Source: Diphasiastrum complanatum (lineage: Eukaryota; Streptophyta; Lycopodiopsida; Lycopodiales; Lycopodiaceae). From it: a stretch of 64,000 nt of DNA. Shown piece by piece: positions 52,251 through 63,756 of this stretch; the stretch's first letter is position 1, and each line of letters starts with the position of its first letter. The position numbers and the translations under genes are program-made. The stretch is taken from positions 25,614-89,613 of the forward strand of contig MU832056.1 of the NCBI GenBank assembly GCA_029204225.1, written 5' to 3'. The notes beneath the pieces are model-generated. The model worked only from the letters and a program-made list of their open reading frames with translations, was not told the DNA's origin and did no database searches.

Positions 52251-54978
52251 CATTCAAGTTAGTGGACCATTTGCATAAGACCAAAGTAGATATCAACTTA
52301 TTCCAGCTGCAAAAATCCCAGCAGTAAAGCGAGAGCTTAGGGCGGTGTTAAGAATCTGATGGCTTGATGGGCATAAGCCTATTATGATCGAGCTAGATCA
52401 AGTATCAAGCAATGGAGTAGAAAGGAGCTGCCCCAAAGTCGATGCTATTGGGAAGTCTTGACTCTGTGCTCAACTATCCTATGCAATATTTGAGAAGTCA
52501 TGCAATCTTTTCTGAGGTTGCCAACCATCAGGAAATTGTTAAGGATCTGAACAGCGGCGTGTATGGCAGGCTCAATAATGGCTTCTAGGAGGAGGTAGCC
52601 ATCATTGGTCCAATGCAAATTATTTGTAACGTCAATATAAGGCTTAATAGCTTGTTTGTTTTGCTTATGGCTTGGTGGGGCTTGGGTACCAGAGATAATT
52701 TCCTGTAGTGATTGTAGGACAACTAGATGATCAATGGATCTCTAGAATATCAGATAAGGCGGTTAAGGGTTTTCTGGGAGGAATGGTGTGGGTAATTTTG
52801 GAAAGAAAATTCTAGGACTGTAAAGATCTGATGATCAATGGCATGTTTTAGTACCTGTCGCGATATGAAAAAAATAAAACTGTTTAATCAAATGTGGGGT
52901 ATTTTGAGAAATTTTGAGGTCTAATGTAGATCCCAAAGTGGTATCTCATTATTTACAAAATCAGAGGCCCTCTATTTCTCGCTTTCTTAATTTAATCCTT
53001 TACTTCTTAATAATTTTTTGAATATAAGACATCAAACTAGTTTATATGAATTCTTTTTAGCATGAAATTATTCTTCTGAAAGACTGTTATGTCATATAAA
53101 TTACTACTCGTGTAAATAGACATGGAATTCAGATAAATTCTAAGGTTAAAATGTTTCAATTTCTTAAACCTAGAATATCTCTATTGCATAAATGGATTTC
53201 GATGGAATAATAGTTTCTATCACTCAGATTGGAAATATTTGAAGGAGAAGTTCTGTTTGTAATAGAGTGAATCCTTTAGTGGAAGCACTTATTACTGACT
53301 TTTCTTGGATTTAGATATTTTAATATATCATCTTTCTAGTTAACTTTTATTGAAATTTATAATTTCTTTCAAAGGAGGGGTGAAGTGGTGGGATAAAATT
53401 CTATTTGGGAGTCTGTGGATTGCATAGTTTTCGGAAAAAAACCAACTGTGATATAGAAATGAGATTTTTTCTGGAAGTGATTTCGGATAGATTCAGAGTA
53501 AGATGCCTAATTGGAATTATTCGAATAAGAGAAATTCTCTAAGGATTGTGTTGACAATCTGGATCTAGAACAGGTTTGATATTTGAATCATTATCTATTA
53601 GTATAATAAAAGATCAAAGGTTACTAATTTCAATTTGATTGGAATAGAAGCAAGTTTGATCATAATATGTACTGGGTCATAGTGAGATTATTCTCATATG
53701 TGCACAATTAATCTTGTATGAATCTACTGTGTAATCCTAGTTACTAAGGTTATCTGGTGCACTTAACCTAGTCGGTGAATATGAACATATGATCAAGTAT
53801 TGTTTTGACAGATACTTGCAAAGTTACAAATCTTTGTATAAAAGATTTATGGATTAACTTATGAATGATTTGGGTAAGGATCTAAATGTGGTGTCATACT
53901 AGTATAATTGAATTCTTCAACTAGACATTTGAAATTTCTAAATCATTGGCAATTAACTTAAGTAATTGATTACTCCATAGTGAAGTTCATTGGCAAAACG
54001 ATCAGTGTGATGTGGATTCACCAGGCATGATCACTCTCTAGTCATACTACATGTACATTTTGTTACATGATTTGTCTAAAGTACTTCAAACTAATCCAAG
54101 AGATACCTAGATAGTGTAACTATTATTGCATCAAGTGATACACTAGGGATATTGGTATGGAACACTAGTACCACCTCAATCTTGATCTGAACTCAGAGAA
54201 GTTTGGAGTATATTTTTAACACAATGAACAAAATAGGGTAAGATACTGCTGGTGCACACTGTATAGAGGGGAGGAGCATATTCTCCACCGCAACAGATGG
54301 TGCAGGCAGAACCCCACCCTCATCTGACAGTGAAGAAGCTTAGTAGCTCCACTAGTATCTATTTCATTACCCAGACAGCCTTCTCATGCTTCCTTCATAA
54401 AGCAAACAAAAAACCTGAAGCATATCTCTAACAGACCCTCTCGTGTATGTGGGGTAAACCGAATTCACAAGGCTGGGGAAGCTTGTATTATCAATAAGTG
54501 GTTATCCAAACTCTGACTCCCCTCAGAAGAAAACACAAGCACATAAAATCTCAAATCTGTATCCACTTGAGCTGTTCAAAGGAGAATTGTGTAGAAAGAA
54601 GCATGGAAATTGCTCAAAACTGGTGCATAAAATAGATCAAAGAAATGCAGAATCTCAGTTCTTTTGACAAGCTGTCAGGCATGATTCATTGATTAATAAA
54701 AAATATGTGTGGGAGAGCTCTCTTAAGCCCTCACCAGAGTCTTGGAAAAGGGGCATATGAGCTTAACTTTATTCCCACCAAAGAATGTTAACAGTAGTGT
54801 TTGGTTGCTCAAAAACCAGCTAGGTTTCCATGAAAATGGCCCAGAAAGCATTTGAGGAATGAAAAATTATTGTACATGATCTTTGACCATCTACTCAATC
54901 AGAAAAAAAAAAGGACTAAGCAGCAACAACTTGAATTATTGCACTTTCAATTGAATGAAACTGTCCCATTATCAGCTC
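52251..54978. other. AT-rich spacer, no gene seen; 3' flank of the U-box gene
   Basis: No protein motif or strong repeat. The last few hundred bases before 54979 are probably the 3' UTR of the minus-strand U-box gene. Confidence 0.6.
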
Positions 54979-56714
54979 TCAACTACATGCTCCTGTTTTG
55001 CTCATTTGCTCAAGAAGAGCTTTTGCTTTTCTCTTGGCCCTTAGTGTACCATGGCTGGCAAGTTCCATCAATGGTACAAAAGCTCCAAATTGACAAGCAG
55101 CAACAATATGAGCTGAATCATTTCTGCATATTGCAAGAAGAATAGCTGCAGCATTTTCTTTACTTCGAGGAAATCCCAAAGTTATCAAATCAATTAAAAC
55201 AGCGACGGAAGGTGCAGAGCCAATCGCAACTTGGCCTTCCTGATGAGTTGCCAAGATTGCTAGAACAGCAAGCGCTTCATCTACCAGTCCCATATCAGGA
55301 TTTGAAAGCAATTGCATCAGTAGGGGAATTACGGCTGCTTGGACAGCTCTAGCCTTGTTTCCTTGATATATTGATAAATTGAACAGTGCTGTGGCAGCAT
55401 CTTTCTTTCCCCTGTACGTGCCTTGACGAAGCAGGTCAACTAATGCAGGAATTGCACCAGATGCACCAATAATGATCTTATTCTCATCAACGACCGATAG
55501 GCTAAAGAGTGTGGCAGCAGCATTTTCTCTTGCTTCCATACTTCCCTTCTTAAGAACTTCCACAATTGGATTAATGGCGCCAGCAACAACAATATGGGAC
55601 TTGTTTGGTCGGTGGATTGAAAGATTCAAAAGAGCAGTGACTGCATGCTCTTGTGCCCCTAAGTTCTTACTGGTCAAAAGGCTGATCAAAAGTGGGATCG
55701 CTCCAGCCTCAGCAATGCATACCCTGTTCTCAATGCTTTGCTTAGCAAGTATTCGCAACTCCCCAGCAGCAGCTCTCTGTGCATCAATCTGTCCACTGGA
55801 AAGCTTTTGCAGTAAGAGATCAATCATAGCTCTATCTCCAGGAGAAACCTGATTGGCAAATTCCCCAGCTTTTCCAGCACAGGATGATCCAAAAAAATTT
55901 GGTGTATTGACACCATGAGTTTCACACCATTGCCCAATTAAACTTCTGAGTACGTAGTTAGGGGTCAAGATGATGTGTCGCAAAACTTGCTGGGTCTTAG
56001 GGCAGGTTCTATGTCCAGTATCTAGCCATTTTTGGATGCATGCTCGTTCATAAGTCTGAAATTTGCAAGAGGGTATATTATTCAGTATCATCCTGGAAAT
56101 AGTCAACCGTTACATTTTCAACAAAGCAGATGTTGCAGTCACGACCAACCACATGCACATGCAGAAAACAAATTAATATAGCCAGAAGCAACATAAACAA
56201 TCCTTGCACGGGGCAGAATTCTGATTTGCAAATCCGATTGATCTAGTGCTTCTCTCAATGACAAACAAACCTGTCCAGTAGCGACTATAACTGGGTCTTT
56301 CATCAGCTCCAATGAGATTGGGCAGCGAAAGTCGTTAGGAACATTGGGGGAGTTTGGCTTTTCTATCCTGGCTTCTGAACTTCTTTGATCCCTTTTAAAA
56401 TCCAAAAAATCCAATTCCTTAGAATCAATGACCACGAGTGCTCTCAACTTTGTAAGTATACAAGTAATCTGCTCAATAAGTTCATCATACTTTGCAAATT
56501 TACTGGTCAGTAGATTCTGCAACGCATGAGACTCTTGTTTCAGATCTGCTGTTGTTCTAAGATCCATTTTCTCAGCAAACCTTCGCAAAACTGTTGAATC
56601 GGTACCAAATTCATCTTTTTGGGATAAAATAGTCATGGCATCCAGATAAAGCTCAAGGTTTGGACTCTCCAACCTGGATTTTGCCCTCTTCAACTGTGCG
56701 TGGACAAGCTCAAC
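54979..56714 (-). CDS. PUB: U-box/ARM-repeat E3 ubiquitin ligase (5' exon not in window)
   Basis: Plant U-box protein of the PUB12/13/14 type, which binds E2 enzymes through the U-box and substrates through ARM repeats. Two exons are seen: 56714-56271 (148 codons, from [12 protein letters not shown]) and 56055-54979 (358 codons plus stop). The intron is GT-AG and phase 0 and splits the U-box between VIVATGQ and [10 protein letters not shown]. The U-box runs [20 protein letters not shown] to [18 protein letters not shown] repeats follow ([91 protein letters not shown]), ending [20 protein letters not shown]. The upstream acceptor at 56715 implies at least one more 5' exon of roughly 100-250 codons; none is found on the minus strand up to 64000. 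No stop interrupts what is visible. Confidence 0.93.
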
Positions 56715-57656
56715 CTACAAATAGGGAGATACCGGTCAAGTCAGAGGAGCCAATTACAAAAACGCTTTAATGCATGTTCACAGCATAGGATTGTTAATTC
56801 TTCATTCTTTTTGAATGTATAAGCATGAGCGAATGATCTGAAAGTCTGCATCATCTATGAGCAACATGTAAGCGTGTATCAATACCAACAGCAGCAAAAG
56901 ATTCATAGGCATACAACAATAAATCTGATAGTTCGTACTTATTCAGAAATTGAGTGGACCAGCATAGGCTGCCCTCAGAAAGTAAGAAATTTCAGGAAAT
57001 GTCCTTAAGACCAATACATATACCTGATCATTGCCATAGCAAATATCTTCGCAGTCAGAGAAAAATAGTTCAGATGTATGGTTCCTATACAATAGGAACT
57101 ACAATTCTTAGAGAAGCATGCTACCAAGTTAGATTGTCATACAGAATGTGTGCTGCACAAGTGGATGCACAGGTGGATGGTGCTGAAACTAGGACTTATA
57201 AGGCCATTATCCAGACAAGACTAAGCTATGTAACATAACAAGACTGTTGGAGTAACCTAATCAAGTACAGGTTACATCAGTTTGCCTTGTACTTTGTGAC
57301 TTTGGACCCAATTACAAATAATCTGTTCACACGTGCAAGGTGGTGCTTCCTGGTTCATTAAATAACTGAGAAGCTTTGAGACAATTCAAATGATGAGGCC
57401 CACCATTTGTCATGGCAAACAAAAATATCTTCATTGACATCCAATTGAAATACATGGTCGTTATCCCAATGTAGACAAAAGCTTGAAGCTGACAACAGGT
57501 TTCAACTTTCAAGTAACACCATGGGCTGTGCATGTGTGCACATAGATGTACAAATATTATCTTCTATTGGAAACAAGGAAGAACCCAGAAACACTTCAAA
57601 CTACTAGAGAGCCCAAAAGGTGATACATAAGACATAGCCATTATTGAACATACACA
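56715..57656. other. First visible intron of the U-box gene, no gene seen
   Basis: It begins at the TTGTAG acceptor on the minus strand. No exon of the U-box N-terminal domain was recognised here. Confidence 0.5.
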
Positions 57657-57904
57657 TATGAAGGATCTTGGTGAGTGGCATTAAATATGCCTCATAGCAA
57701 AGATCAAATTATCAGAAATTAGGCATCCCCATCTAGTCACATGCCTTCTAATGTGACGCTCGATGCTCAATGGAATCAAATTATGAAGGATCTAGGTGAG
57801 TGGCAATAAAGATGCCTCATAGCAAAGATCGAATTATCAGAAAATAGGCATCCCCATCTAGTCACTTGCCTTCTAATGTGCCGGTCGATGCTCAATGGAA
57901 TGAT
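57657..57904 (+). repeat. Tandem duplication of a 125-bp unit
   Basis: Units at 57657-57781 and 57782-57904 share TATGAAGGATCT..GTGAGTGGCA, GCCTCATAGCAAAGATC, TAGGCATCCCCATCTAGTCA and CGATGCTCAATGGAAT with about ten differences by eye. Confidence 0.9.
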
Positions 57905-58005
57905 ATTTTTAAATTTCATGCCAATGACCGAGTGGCTTAACCAGACTAAACACCAATATTCTTGAGGCATAACTAGCCGGTCAATGACCTTTTCCCAGCA
58001 CCTTT

Positions 58006-58008
<3 letters not shown>

Positions 58009-58056
<48 letters not shown>
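58009..58056 (+). repeat. (CT)n microsatellite, 48 bp
   Basis: A pure TC tract, followed by TCCATCGCTGAT-type short tandem repeats at about 58056-58150 (unit CTCCATCGCT..TCCATGGTGCTA). Confidence 0.96.
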
Positions 58057-58062
<6 letters not shown>

Positions 58063-58298
58063 TGATCTGCTTGAGAATAAGGCTCCATCGCTGGTCCATG
58101 GTGCTACTCCATCGCTAATCCATGGTGCTACTCCATCGCTGTGATCCAAGAAGAGGAGTGCTAATGAAGCATCCTTGTTGAAGCTTAAAGATCCTTTTGT
58201 TAACAATCAGGCTACCCAGAAGAATCATTTGAACACAAAGAAAAGGACCTTGTCGTTTCAGAAATAGCAAGCATCATTGGCCTCTCTCCAAAGCAACC

Positions 58299-58805
58299 AT
58301 GCCTCCTCGCAAAAGAACTTCAAGTCCTCCTCGCGCTCTTTCTCCCACCTTGGCAACCACCTCATCCGCTGATGTGGCAGCGCTGCCTGCCACATCAGTG
58401 CCTGCAGCCCCTGCTCCATCAGCGATGCCTACGCCTGCTCCATTAGAGATGCCTACCCCATCAGCGCCTGCTATATCAGTGCCTAGGGCCACATCAGCTG
58501 CCACATCAGCACATGCTGCCCCATCAGCACCTTCTGCTCCTGCTACATCAGTGATGCCTACCTCTTTCCCTCCTACAAGGCTTCTTCCCACTCCTACCAT
58601 CTATGCTTCTGCTGTCAACTTTTCTTCCCTTCAAGACCCACAACCTATAGCGAATATCCCATATACACCCTCTAAATCAACAGAACTTTTCTCATCTTGG
58701 CAGATCGATCAAATCAAGGCAGATATCCAAACTGAAGCAGGAAATCTCACAGCTGAAAGGACTAGTAACCTCTGTGTCAATGAGAAGAACATGTTGCAGT
58801 CAAAA
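58299..58805 (+). CDS. Pro/Ala/Ser-rich ORF fused upstream of chromovirus gag
   Basis: The ATG 58299 frame starts MPPRKRTSSPPRALSP, then gives about 90 residues of Pro/Ala/Ser/Thr-rich near-repeats (units like PSAPATS, PTPSAPA) encoded by a degenerate (CC.)(TCA)GC minisatellite. A more complex tail follows (NFSSLQDPQPIANIPYTPSK, LFSSWQIDQIKADIQTEAGN). Near 58805 it meets the chromovirus gag end in another frame. It may be the N-terminus of another element or a captured gene piece. I cannot assign it. Confidence 0.35.
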
Positions 58806-59340
58806 GTGTATTCGCCCTTTCGTGCAGAAGGAGCAATCTCATGATTTGCGGGGAGCCATCCAGATGGCTTTGTATTATGAAGATGGAAAAAGAGGCCCGG
58901 ATCCTGTTGCGGTAGCTGGTATAGGTGGTCAGCAACCTTGGGGACGCAAGGGCAAATGGAACAAAAAGAGAAAATTTGAAGGTCAAACCAGTCAGTGGCA
59001 AGCTCGGGGTGACAAAAAAGGGAAGGGTGCAGGGGGCCCCAAAGGCCAAGGGTTGTATGGGCAGCCCAATGCCCAAAAGGGTTAGCGTCCTTCAATGTTG
59101 TCGCCTCAGGACCAAGAATGTGCAAACAGGGAGAACCTCTGTTTTGGATGTTTGGGGCAGCATAGGTGGAAGGAATGTCCACGGAACTTGATGCGAACCA
59201 CATATAATCTTCAGGTAGACCAGATGAACCAGGGTGATGACCCTATGACAGTGGAAGAGATCGAGCAGGAAGTCAATCCAAATGTTCCACGCCTCATGAA
59301 TGTTTCGGTGGTCAAGAGAGTGGACATGGCTCCACCAGTG
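58806..59340 (+). pseudogene. Chromovirus gag C-terminus with zinc knuckle
   Basis: IRPFVQKEQSHDLRGAIQMA continues where the gag at 44725 ends. A Gly/Lys-rich region follows, with a stop near 59085, and then a knuckle CFGCLGQHRWKEC whose Cys-His spacing is 3 instead of 4. The segment leads into protease with a change of frame. Confidence 0.8.
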
Positions 59341-59342
59341 CT

Positions 59343-60044
59343 TTGTCAAAATCGGCTCGCCAAGGGTATCAATTTCCTAACACTTCTCTTATTGTTATGC
59401 AAGGACAGCTATGTGGTAGAGATGTTCAGGTTCTATTTGACACTGGGTCCTCTCATAATGTGTTGAATTCAACTTTGGTACAGAAGTTAAGTGTGAATAC
59501 TCAACCATCCCAATACCAGTACACAGTGGAAATGGCTGATGGAAAGGGTACAGAGATTTGGGATAAGAGGGTTGTGGGCATTCCACTAATTGTACAAAGT
59601 TACACAGAAGAGTTTGATTTTGAGATAACACGGCTTGCGCGGTTTGATGTGGTGTTGGGCATTTGTTTGCACACGATGCGGAAGCCACACATAGCCTGGG
59701 ATACTCATGTGTATGAGTTCCATTTTGATGGTGTGATGCATTCCCTTCATGGTGAGCGGGATTTGCCTCCTAGACCGCTTGTTTCAGCTACGCAGTTGCG
59801 TAGGATCCATTGGGAGCACATGTGTGTTTGCTTTCTACTTGATATGTCTAGTAATACTACTCAAAGTATCATGCAGTGTGTGCAAACCAATACTATTGCC
59901 AATTTGGATCAAAAAATTAGGAGAGAGTTTTCAGATGTGTTCATAGATGATCTTTCATGTGTTTTACCTCCTAAGAGGAATGTTGAACATAAGATTGAAC
60001 TATACCCGGATCATGTCCTATCAATAGACGTGGAGTTATTCTGA
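59343..60044 (+). pseudogene. Chromovirus protease and truncated RT linker
   Basis: Aspartic protease with VLFDTGSSHNVL (catalytic DTG, about residue 32) and ADGKGTEIWDKRV, FDVVLGICLH. The linker LPPRPLVSATQLRRI, IRREFSDVFIDDLSCVLPPKR and VEHKIELYPD leads to the start of RT, and the frame then ends. The RT domain itself is absent. Confidence 0.88.
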
Positions 60045-60420
60045 TGCAAGAGGGTAGGCCTGTGGCCTTTGAGAGCAAGAAGGTCAACCCTGCTTAGAAA
60101 AATTATCCAACTCATGAAAAGGAGTCGTATGCCATAGTTCATGCATTAAAGGCATGGAGGCATTATCTGTATGGATCGGAATTTGAGGTATTCATTGATC
60201 ATGATACCTTGAGATACTTTTGTAAGCAGCCAGGCCTTAGAGGCCGGGAAGCCAGATGGTCTAAGCTCATGCAGGAATTCCTAATGGAGATTCGGTACAA
60301 GAAAGGTGCCTAGAATTGTGTGGCAGATGGGTACAAGAAAGGTGCCGAGAATCCTGTGGCAGATGCACTATCTCGTGGTTTATCAGATGTCATTTGCAGT
60401 CATTGAAAATGACTTACTGT
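60041..60420 (+). pseudogene. Chromovirus RNase H
   Basis: GVILMQEGRPVAFESKKV, KESYAIVHALKAWRHYLYGS, EVFIDHDTLRYFCKQ and RWSKLMQEFLMEIRYKKGA are the RT-associated RNase H. It is joined directly to the RT start (after PDHVLSI), so about 250 residues of RT are deleted. It contains a 36-bp tandem duplication (60294-60329 and 60330-60365) covering YKKGA.N.VAD and then reads NPVADALSRG. Confidence 0.85.
60294..60365 (+). repeat. 36-bp tandem duplication in RNase H
   Basis: Two units GGTACAAGAAAGGTGCC..GTGGCAGATG, 12 codons each, with three or four differences; the first unit carries a TAG. Confidence 0.9.
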
Positions 60421-61320
60421 TTGAGATAAGAAAGGCTCAAAAAGAAGATCCTCACTGTAAGAAAGTGGAACAAGAGGTGAGTCATAGCTTTGCAGAGTCT
60501 CAAGAGGAGAGCTCTTCTATCTTGGTTCGCACTTATCTTAAGTATTCCATAGAAGATGGAATAGTGATGAGAAATGGCAAGGCTCTTATTCCAGCTTGTG
60601 AGGTGATGCGAAAGAAGACCTTGCATCTGTCACGATAGCCCTAGTGCTGGTCATCCTGGTGTGGATAGGACCTATGAGTTGATACAACGTAACTTTTGGT
60701 GGTCTGGACTTAAGAAAGAAGTAAACCATTATGTGACACATTGTTTTTAAGTGTCAAGTTAATAAGGCTGAAAGGATTAAAGTGCCTGGATTATTACGCC
60801 CGTTACCTATACCAGAAGGGAGACGGGAGAGTATTTCCATGGACTTTATTACATGTTTACCACATACACAGCAGCAACATAATGCTATCCTAGTTGTGGT
60901 TGACAGACTCACTAAAATGCTCATCTTATCCCAACTAGTAATAAGATTGATGCACCTGGTACCGCTGATTTGTTTATACAGCATGTATTCAGACTTCATG
61001 GATTACCAAGATCCATTGTGTCTGATAGGGATTCTCGTTTTACTGGCAACTTTTGGACTGCAATATTTGAGAAGTTAAAGGTGCAGTTGGGAATGAGTAG
61101 TTCTGATATTCCTGAAACAGATGGGCAGACTGAGAGAGTTAACCAAACCTTGGAAGATATGCTTAGGGCGTATGAAAGGCAAACGCAATGGGGAACGTTA
61201 CCTACCATTGTTGGAGTTTGCCTATATTGATAAAAAGAATGCATCTACGAAGATGAGTCCTTTCGAGCTAAATTATGGTTTAGACCAGCCAGTCCAGTTA
61301 CTATAGGTATGCCTCATAAG
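60420..61320 (+). pseudogene. Chromovirus integrase
   Basis: The zinc region is SAGHPGVDRTYELIQRNFWW..H..HCF (the Cys-X2-Cys part is hit by a TAA near 60749). The catalytic core has [30 protein letters not shown] and ETDGQTERVNQTLEDMLRAY, giving D, D and E. Frame changes lie near 60930 and 61200. Confidence 0.88.
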
Positions 61321-61389
61321 ACACCTAGTGCTATGGAATTTCTAACTCACATGCAACAGATGTTGGAGTTAGCAAAGCAAATGTAAAAG

Positions 61390-61876
61390 CGGCGATGGAT
61401 CAGGCAAAGACATATGCTGATCTGAATCGTACGCCAAGAGAGTTCAAGGAAGGAGATATGGTGTTTCTCAGGATTCCAAAGGACTCGAAAACCCTGAAGA
61501 TAGGGAAGTGTTATAAGTTGTCACCTAGATACTGTGGACCTTGGAAAATTGTTAAAAGATTAATAGCGTTGCTTATAAATTGGATTTGCCTGTTGGTTGT
61601 AAGGTTCATCCTGTTTTTCATGTTTCAGGCTTAAAGGTTTTACATGACGGTGATAACTTGTTGGCTGATGACCTTGTTTTGTTTCAGGAGCATGGGGAGG
61701 TGATGCATGGACCAGCGAGAGTATTGGACCGGAGGAAAAGACGGTTGCGGAATCATTTGCTCCGTGTACTTGGTTGCATGGCATGGACGACCTACCTCTC
61801 AGTGATGCTACTTGGGAGACCGTGCATGGGTTGCATGCACAGTATCCAGACTTTGCCATCGAGGACGATGTCATCT
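61390..61876 (+). pseudogene. Chromovirus integrase C-terminus and chromodomain-like tail
   Basis: DMVFLRIPKDSKTLKIGKCY and LSPRYCGPWKIVKR are the GPY/F module (here GPWKI). VHPVFHVSGLK follows, then GPARVLDRRKRRLRN and, after a one-base shift, WHGMDDLPLSDATWE, the chromodomain signature used by chromoviruses to bind histone marks. The frame ends EDDVI-stop immediately before the polypurine tract. Confidence 0.82.
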
Positions 61877-61890
61877 GAGGAGGGAAGGGA

Positions 61891-62541
61891 TGTCACATGT
61901 ACTTTGAATCCCTTGCCCAATGTAAATTGTAAATTGTAATTATTAAATTGTAAATGGCTAAGTCACCGGCCTCTGGAGACAATTGTAAATTGCAATGTAA
62001 ATATTGTTAGTGACTTATTTCGAGATGGCCCCAAGGGGTTACTGGGTCTCATGAGAGTCTGCTGGACTGACCTCCTAAAAAGTAAAAAGGGTTGACCGGT
62101 CAACGTGACACGTGTCACATGCTCACTGGAACACTTGGTCTAGTGTATGAGTGACGGACAATCAATGGACGGGTCAACAGGACATGTGTCATGTGCTCAT
62201 TGGGACACTTGGTCCAATGCATGACACATGTCAGACTGTCCACCTACTAGCTTGCCTATGTGTCAGGGTACTGCCAAGTGGCAAGTGTCGACTGTGCATG
62301 GAGTTTGCCATGTGTCGGCGTTAGGATGTGTCAGGGTTAAGGGGTGCTTGAGGGGATATAGTGTGAGCCTTGCCAGGCATTCCCTATGGTATTCCTATGC
62401 AGCTATGGTTGGGAGGAGACTTGCAGCAGAGCTCTCATGTTTGCTTGTTGATCTATGTACATTTGCTCGAGATTAATAAAGTGACGAATTTGTTGAGTAA
62501 TTCGGTGTATTAACTTAGGGTTTGTGAGCTTGTGTGCAACA
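61891..62541 (+). repeat. 3' LTR of the chromovirus
   Basis: It starts TGTCACATGT right after the polypurine tract and ends ..TGTGCAACA. It has an internal partial duplication (the GACACTTGGTC.A.TG.ATGA phrase occurs twice, near 62131 and 62206) and ATTAATAAAGTG near 62474 as a possible poly(A) signal region. Confidence 0.82.
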
Positions 62542-62974
62542 TTCCTCACCGCTCCGTCCTCTACACCCCCCGTGGTATGATGCCGAATGCCGTTCTTTTC
62601 ATCACCTTGTCACCCATGCACTTACTCAGGCTCCCCACCTTCCCCACTCCGTTCGACGCTCTTACCATCGCACACTCCGCCGTAAAATGCGTGCTTATGA
62701 TGACTTTGAAGGAAAGCGCCTTGTTGACCTTCTCTTCAGCTCTTCTTCAGGAGCTTTTTGGCATGAGTTTATCCCTCGTGCTCCACCACCTCTCCTAGAT
62801 GACCTCCGCATATGGGCCGACTATGCTACCAGCCTATCTACCATACCCACTGACGCACCCATCCCTATCTCTCCATGCCCTTCTAAGTTCGCCTTCTTCA
62901 TCTCTGACATGGTACTTGCAGATAGTACAAGTCTGAATGCAGATACAAGGCGCGGTCTTCCTGAAACAATACTC
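62542..62974 (+). pseudogene. LINE fragment (linker before RT)
   Basis: PPWYDAECRSFHHL, RRSYHRTLRRKMRAY and FWHEFIPRAP match the region between endonuclease and RT in plant LINEs (PW(F/Y)D.EC...R..LRRK.R). It is much GC-richer than its neighbours. It abuts the chromovirus LTR on the left and a solo LTR on the right. Confidence 0.65.
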
Positions 62975-63755
62975 TGATATAACAGAGAGGAAGAACGAAT
63001 TATTTTGCTCTTGCTAATCACTCAATCTTCTTCTTAGACTCATTTACAAATCTTATATATATAATTTTACAATGGCAAATGTACGTGAGAGCAGTTGGTG
63101 TATATCTGATCGATGGAGAAAAGAGTGGATAGCCATGCTACCCGCTTCCTCCTATAGGCACCGTCACTGCTTTGGGCTGTAACCGCCTTGCTCTTGCGGT
63201 GACCTGTAATTAAGGTCTGTACTTTACAAACGGCATTAAGGCACCATGTTGTTATCAGTCGCCAATTATACAAGTCGTTTTAGTTAATGAAGTCGGAGAC
63301 TTCGATTTCGAGCTTGCCTTTGAGAAGATGTCGATGACTTCGATGTCGGGCTTGCGCTTGAGAAGATGTTGATGACTTCGATGTCGGACTTGCTCTTGAG
63401 AAGATGTCGATGACTTCGATGTCGGAGACTTCGATGTCGAGGACGTGGATGTCGAGCTTGCTCTTTCAATGACTTCGATGTCAGAGACTTCGATGTCGAT
63501 GACGTGGATGTCGAGCTTGCTCTTTACAAGAGCTCCTTTTGAATAGTGACCTTCGACAATCGTCGACGACGATCGTCGAAGAGCGGGCAAGCCAATAAGT
63601 CGGACACTTCGATGTCGGGAAAGTCGAAGGAAACATTGTCATCGACTTTCCTTGTATTTCTGTAGGTTGTGCAACTTTTAGAAGTATTTACATACAACAA
63701 ATGAATGGATCTAGATTAGTGAAGAGATAAGGGATGGAGAGGATAGAAATCCAAC
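62975..63755 (-). repeat. Solo LTR related to copia D LTR, with internal minisatellite
   Basis: On the minus strand it starts GTTGGATTTCTATCC (copia D: GTTGGATTTAATTCT) and ends ..TATATCA. It separates two LINE pieces. No internal element region is present, so it is a solo LTR. The target duplication is not clean (ACTC occurs at both edges). It contains diverged ~38-45 bp repeats at 63285-63550. Confidence 0.6.
63285..63550. repeat. Tandem CTTCGATGTCGG repeats
   Basis: About seven units start with GACTTCGATGTCG and continue G.CTTGC.CTTGAGAAGATGTCGAT in the longer ones; the last units carry GACGTGGATGTCGAGCTTGC. Coding frames through it (Ser/Thr/Lys-rich) are repeat artefacts. Confidence 0.85.
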
Positions 63756-63756
63756 T

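Larger units (their letters stand above)
58806..62541 (+). mobile_element. Ty3/gypsy chromovirus, RT-deleted, with 3' LTR
   Basis: In order: gag C-terminus, zinc knuckle, protease, (RT missing), RNase H, integrase, chromodomain-like end, polypurine tract (GAGGAGGGAAGGGA, 61877-61890) and 3' LTR (61891-62541). No 5' LTR or primer site was found, so the 5' end is truncated. Several stops and shifts are present. The two related LTR copies at 43 and 50 kb belong to the same family. Confidence 0.88.

Noticed and set aside
57005..57060. Possible short 5' exon of the U-box gene ending before GTATAT
   Set aside because: The frame that would join (CEDICYGNDQ) is too short and does not match the IPY..EVREQ pattern expected there.
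58709..59203. 164-codon minus-strand frame, considered as the missing U-box exon
   Set aside because: It is antisense to chromovirus gag and lacks the U-box N-terminal domain pattern.
63255..63590. 111-codon Ser/Thr/Lys-rich frame
   Set aside because: It is generated by the tandem CTTCGATGTCGG repeats inside the solo LTR.
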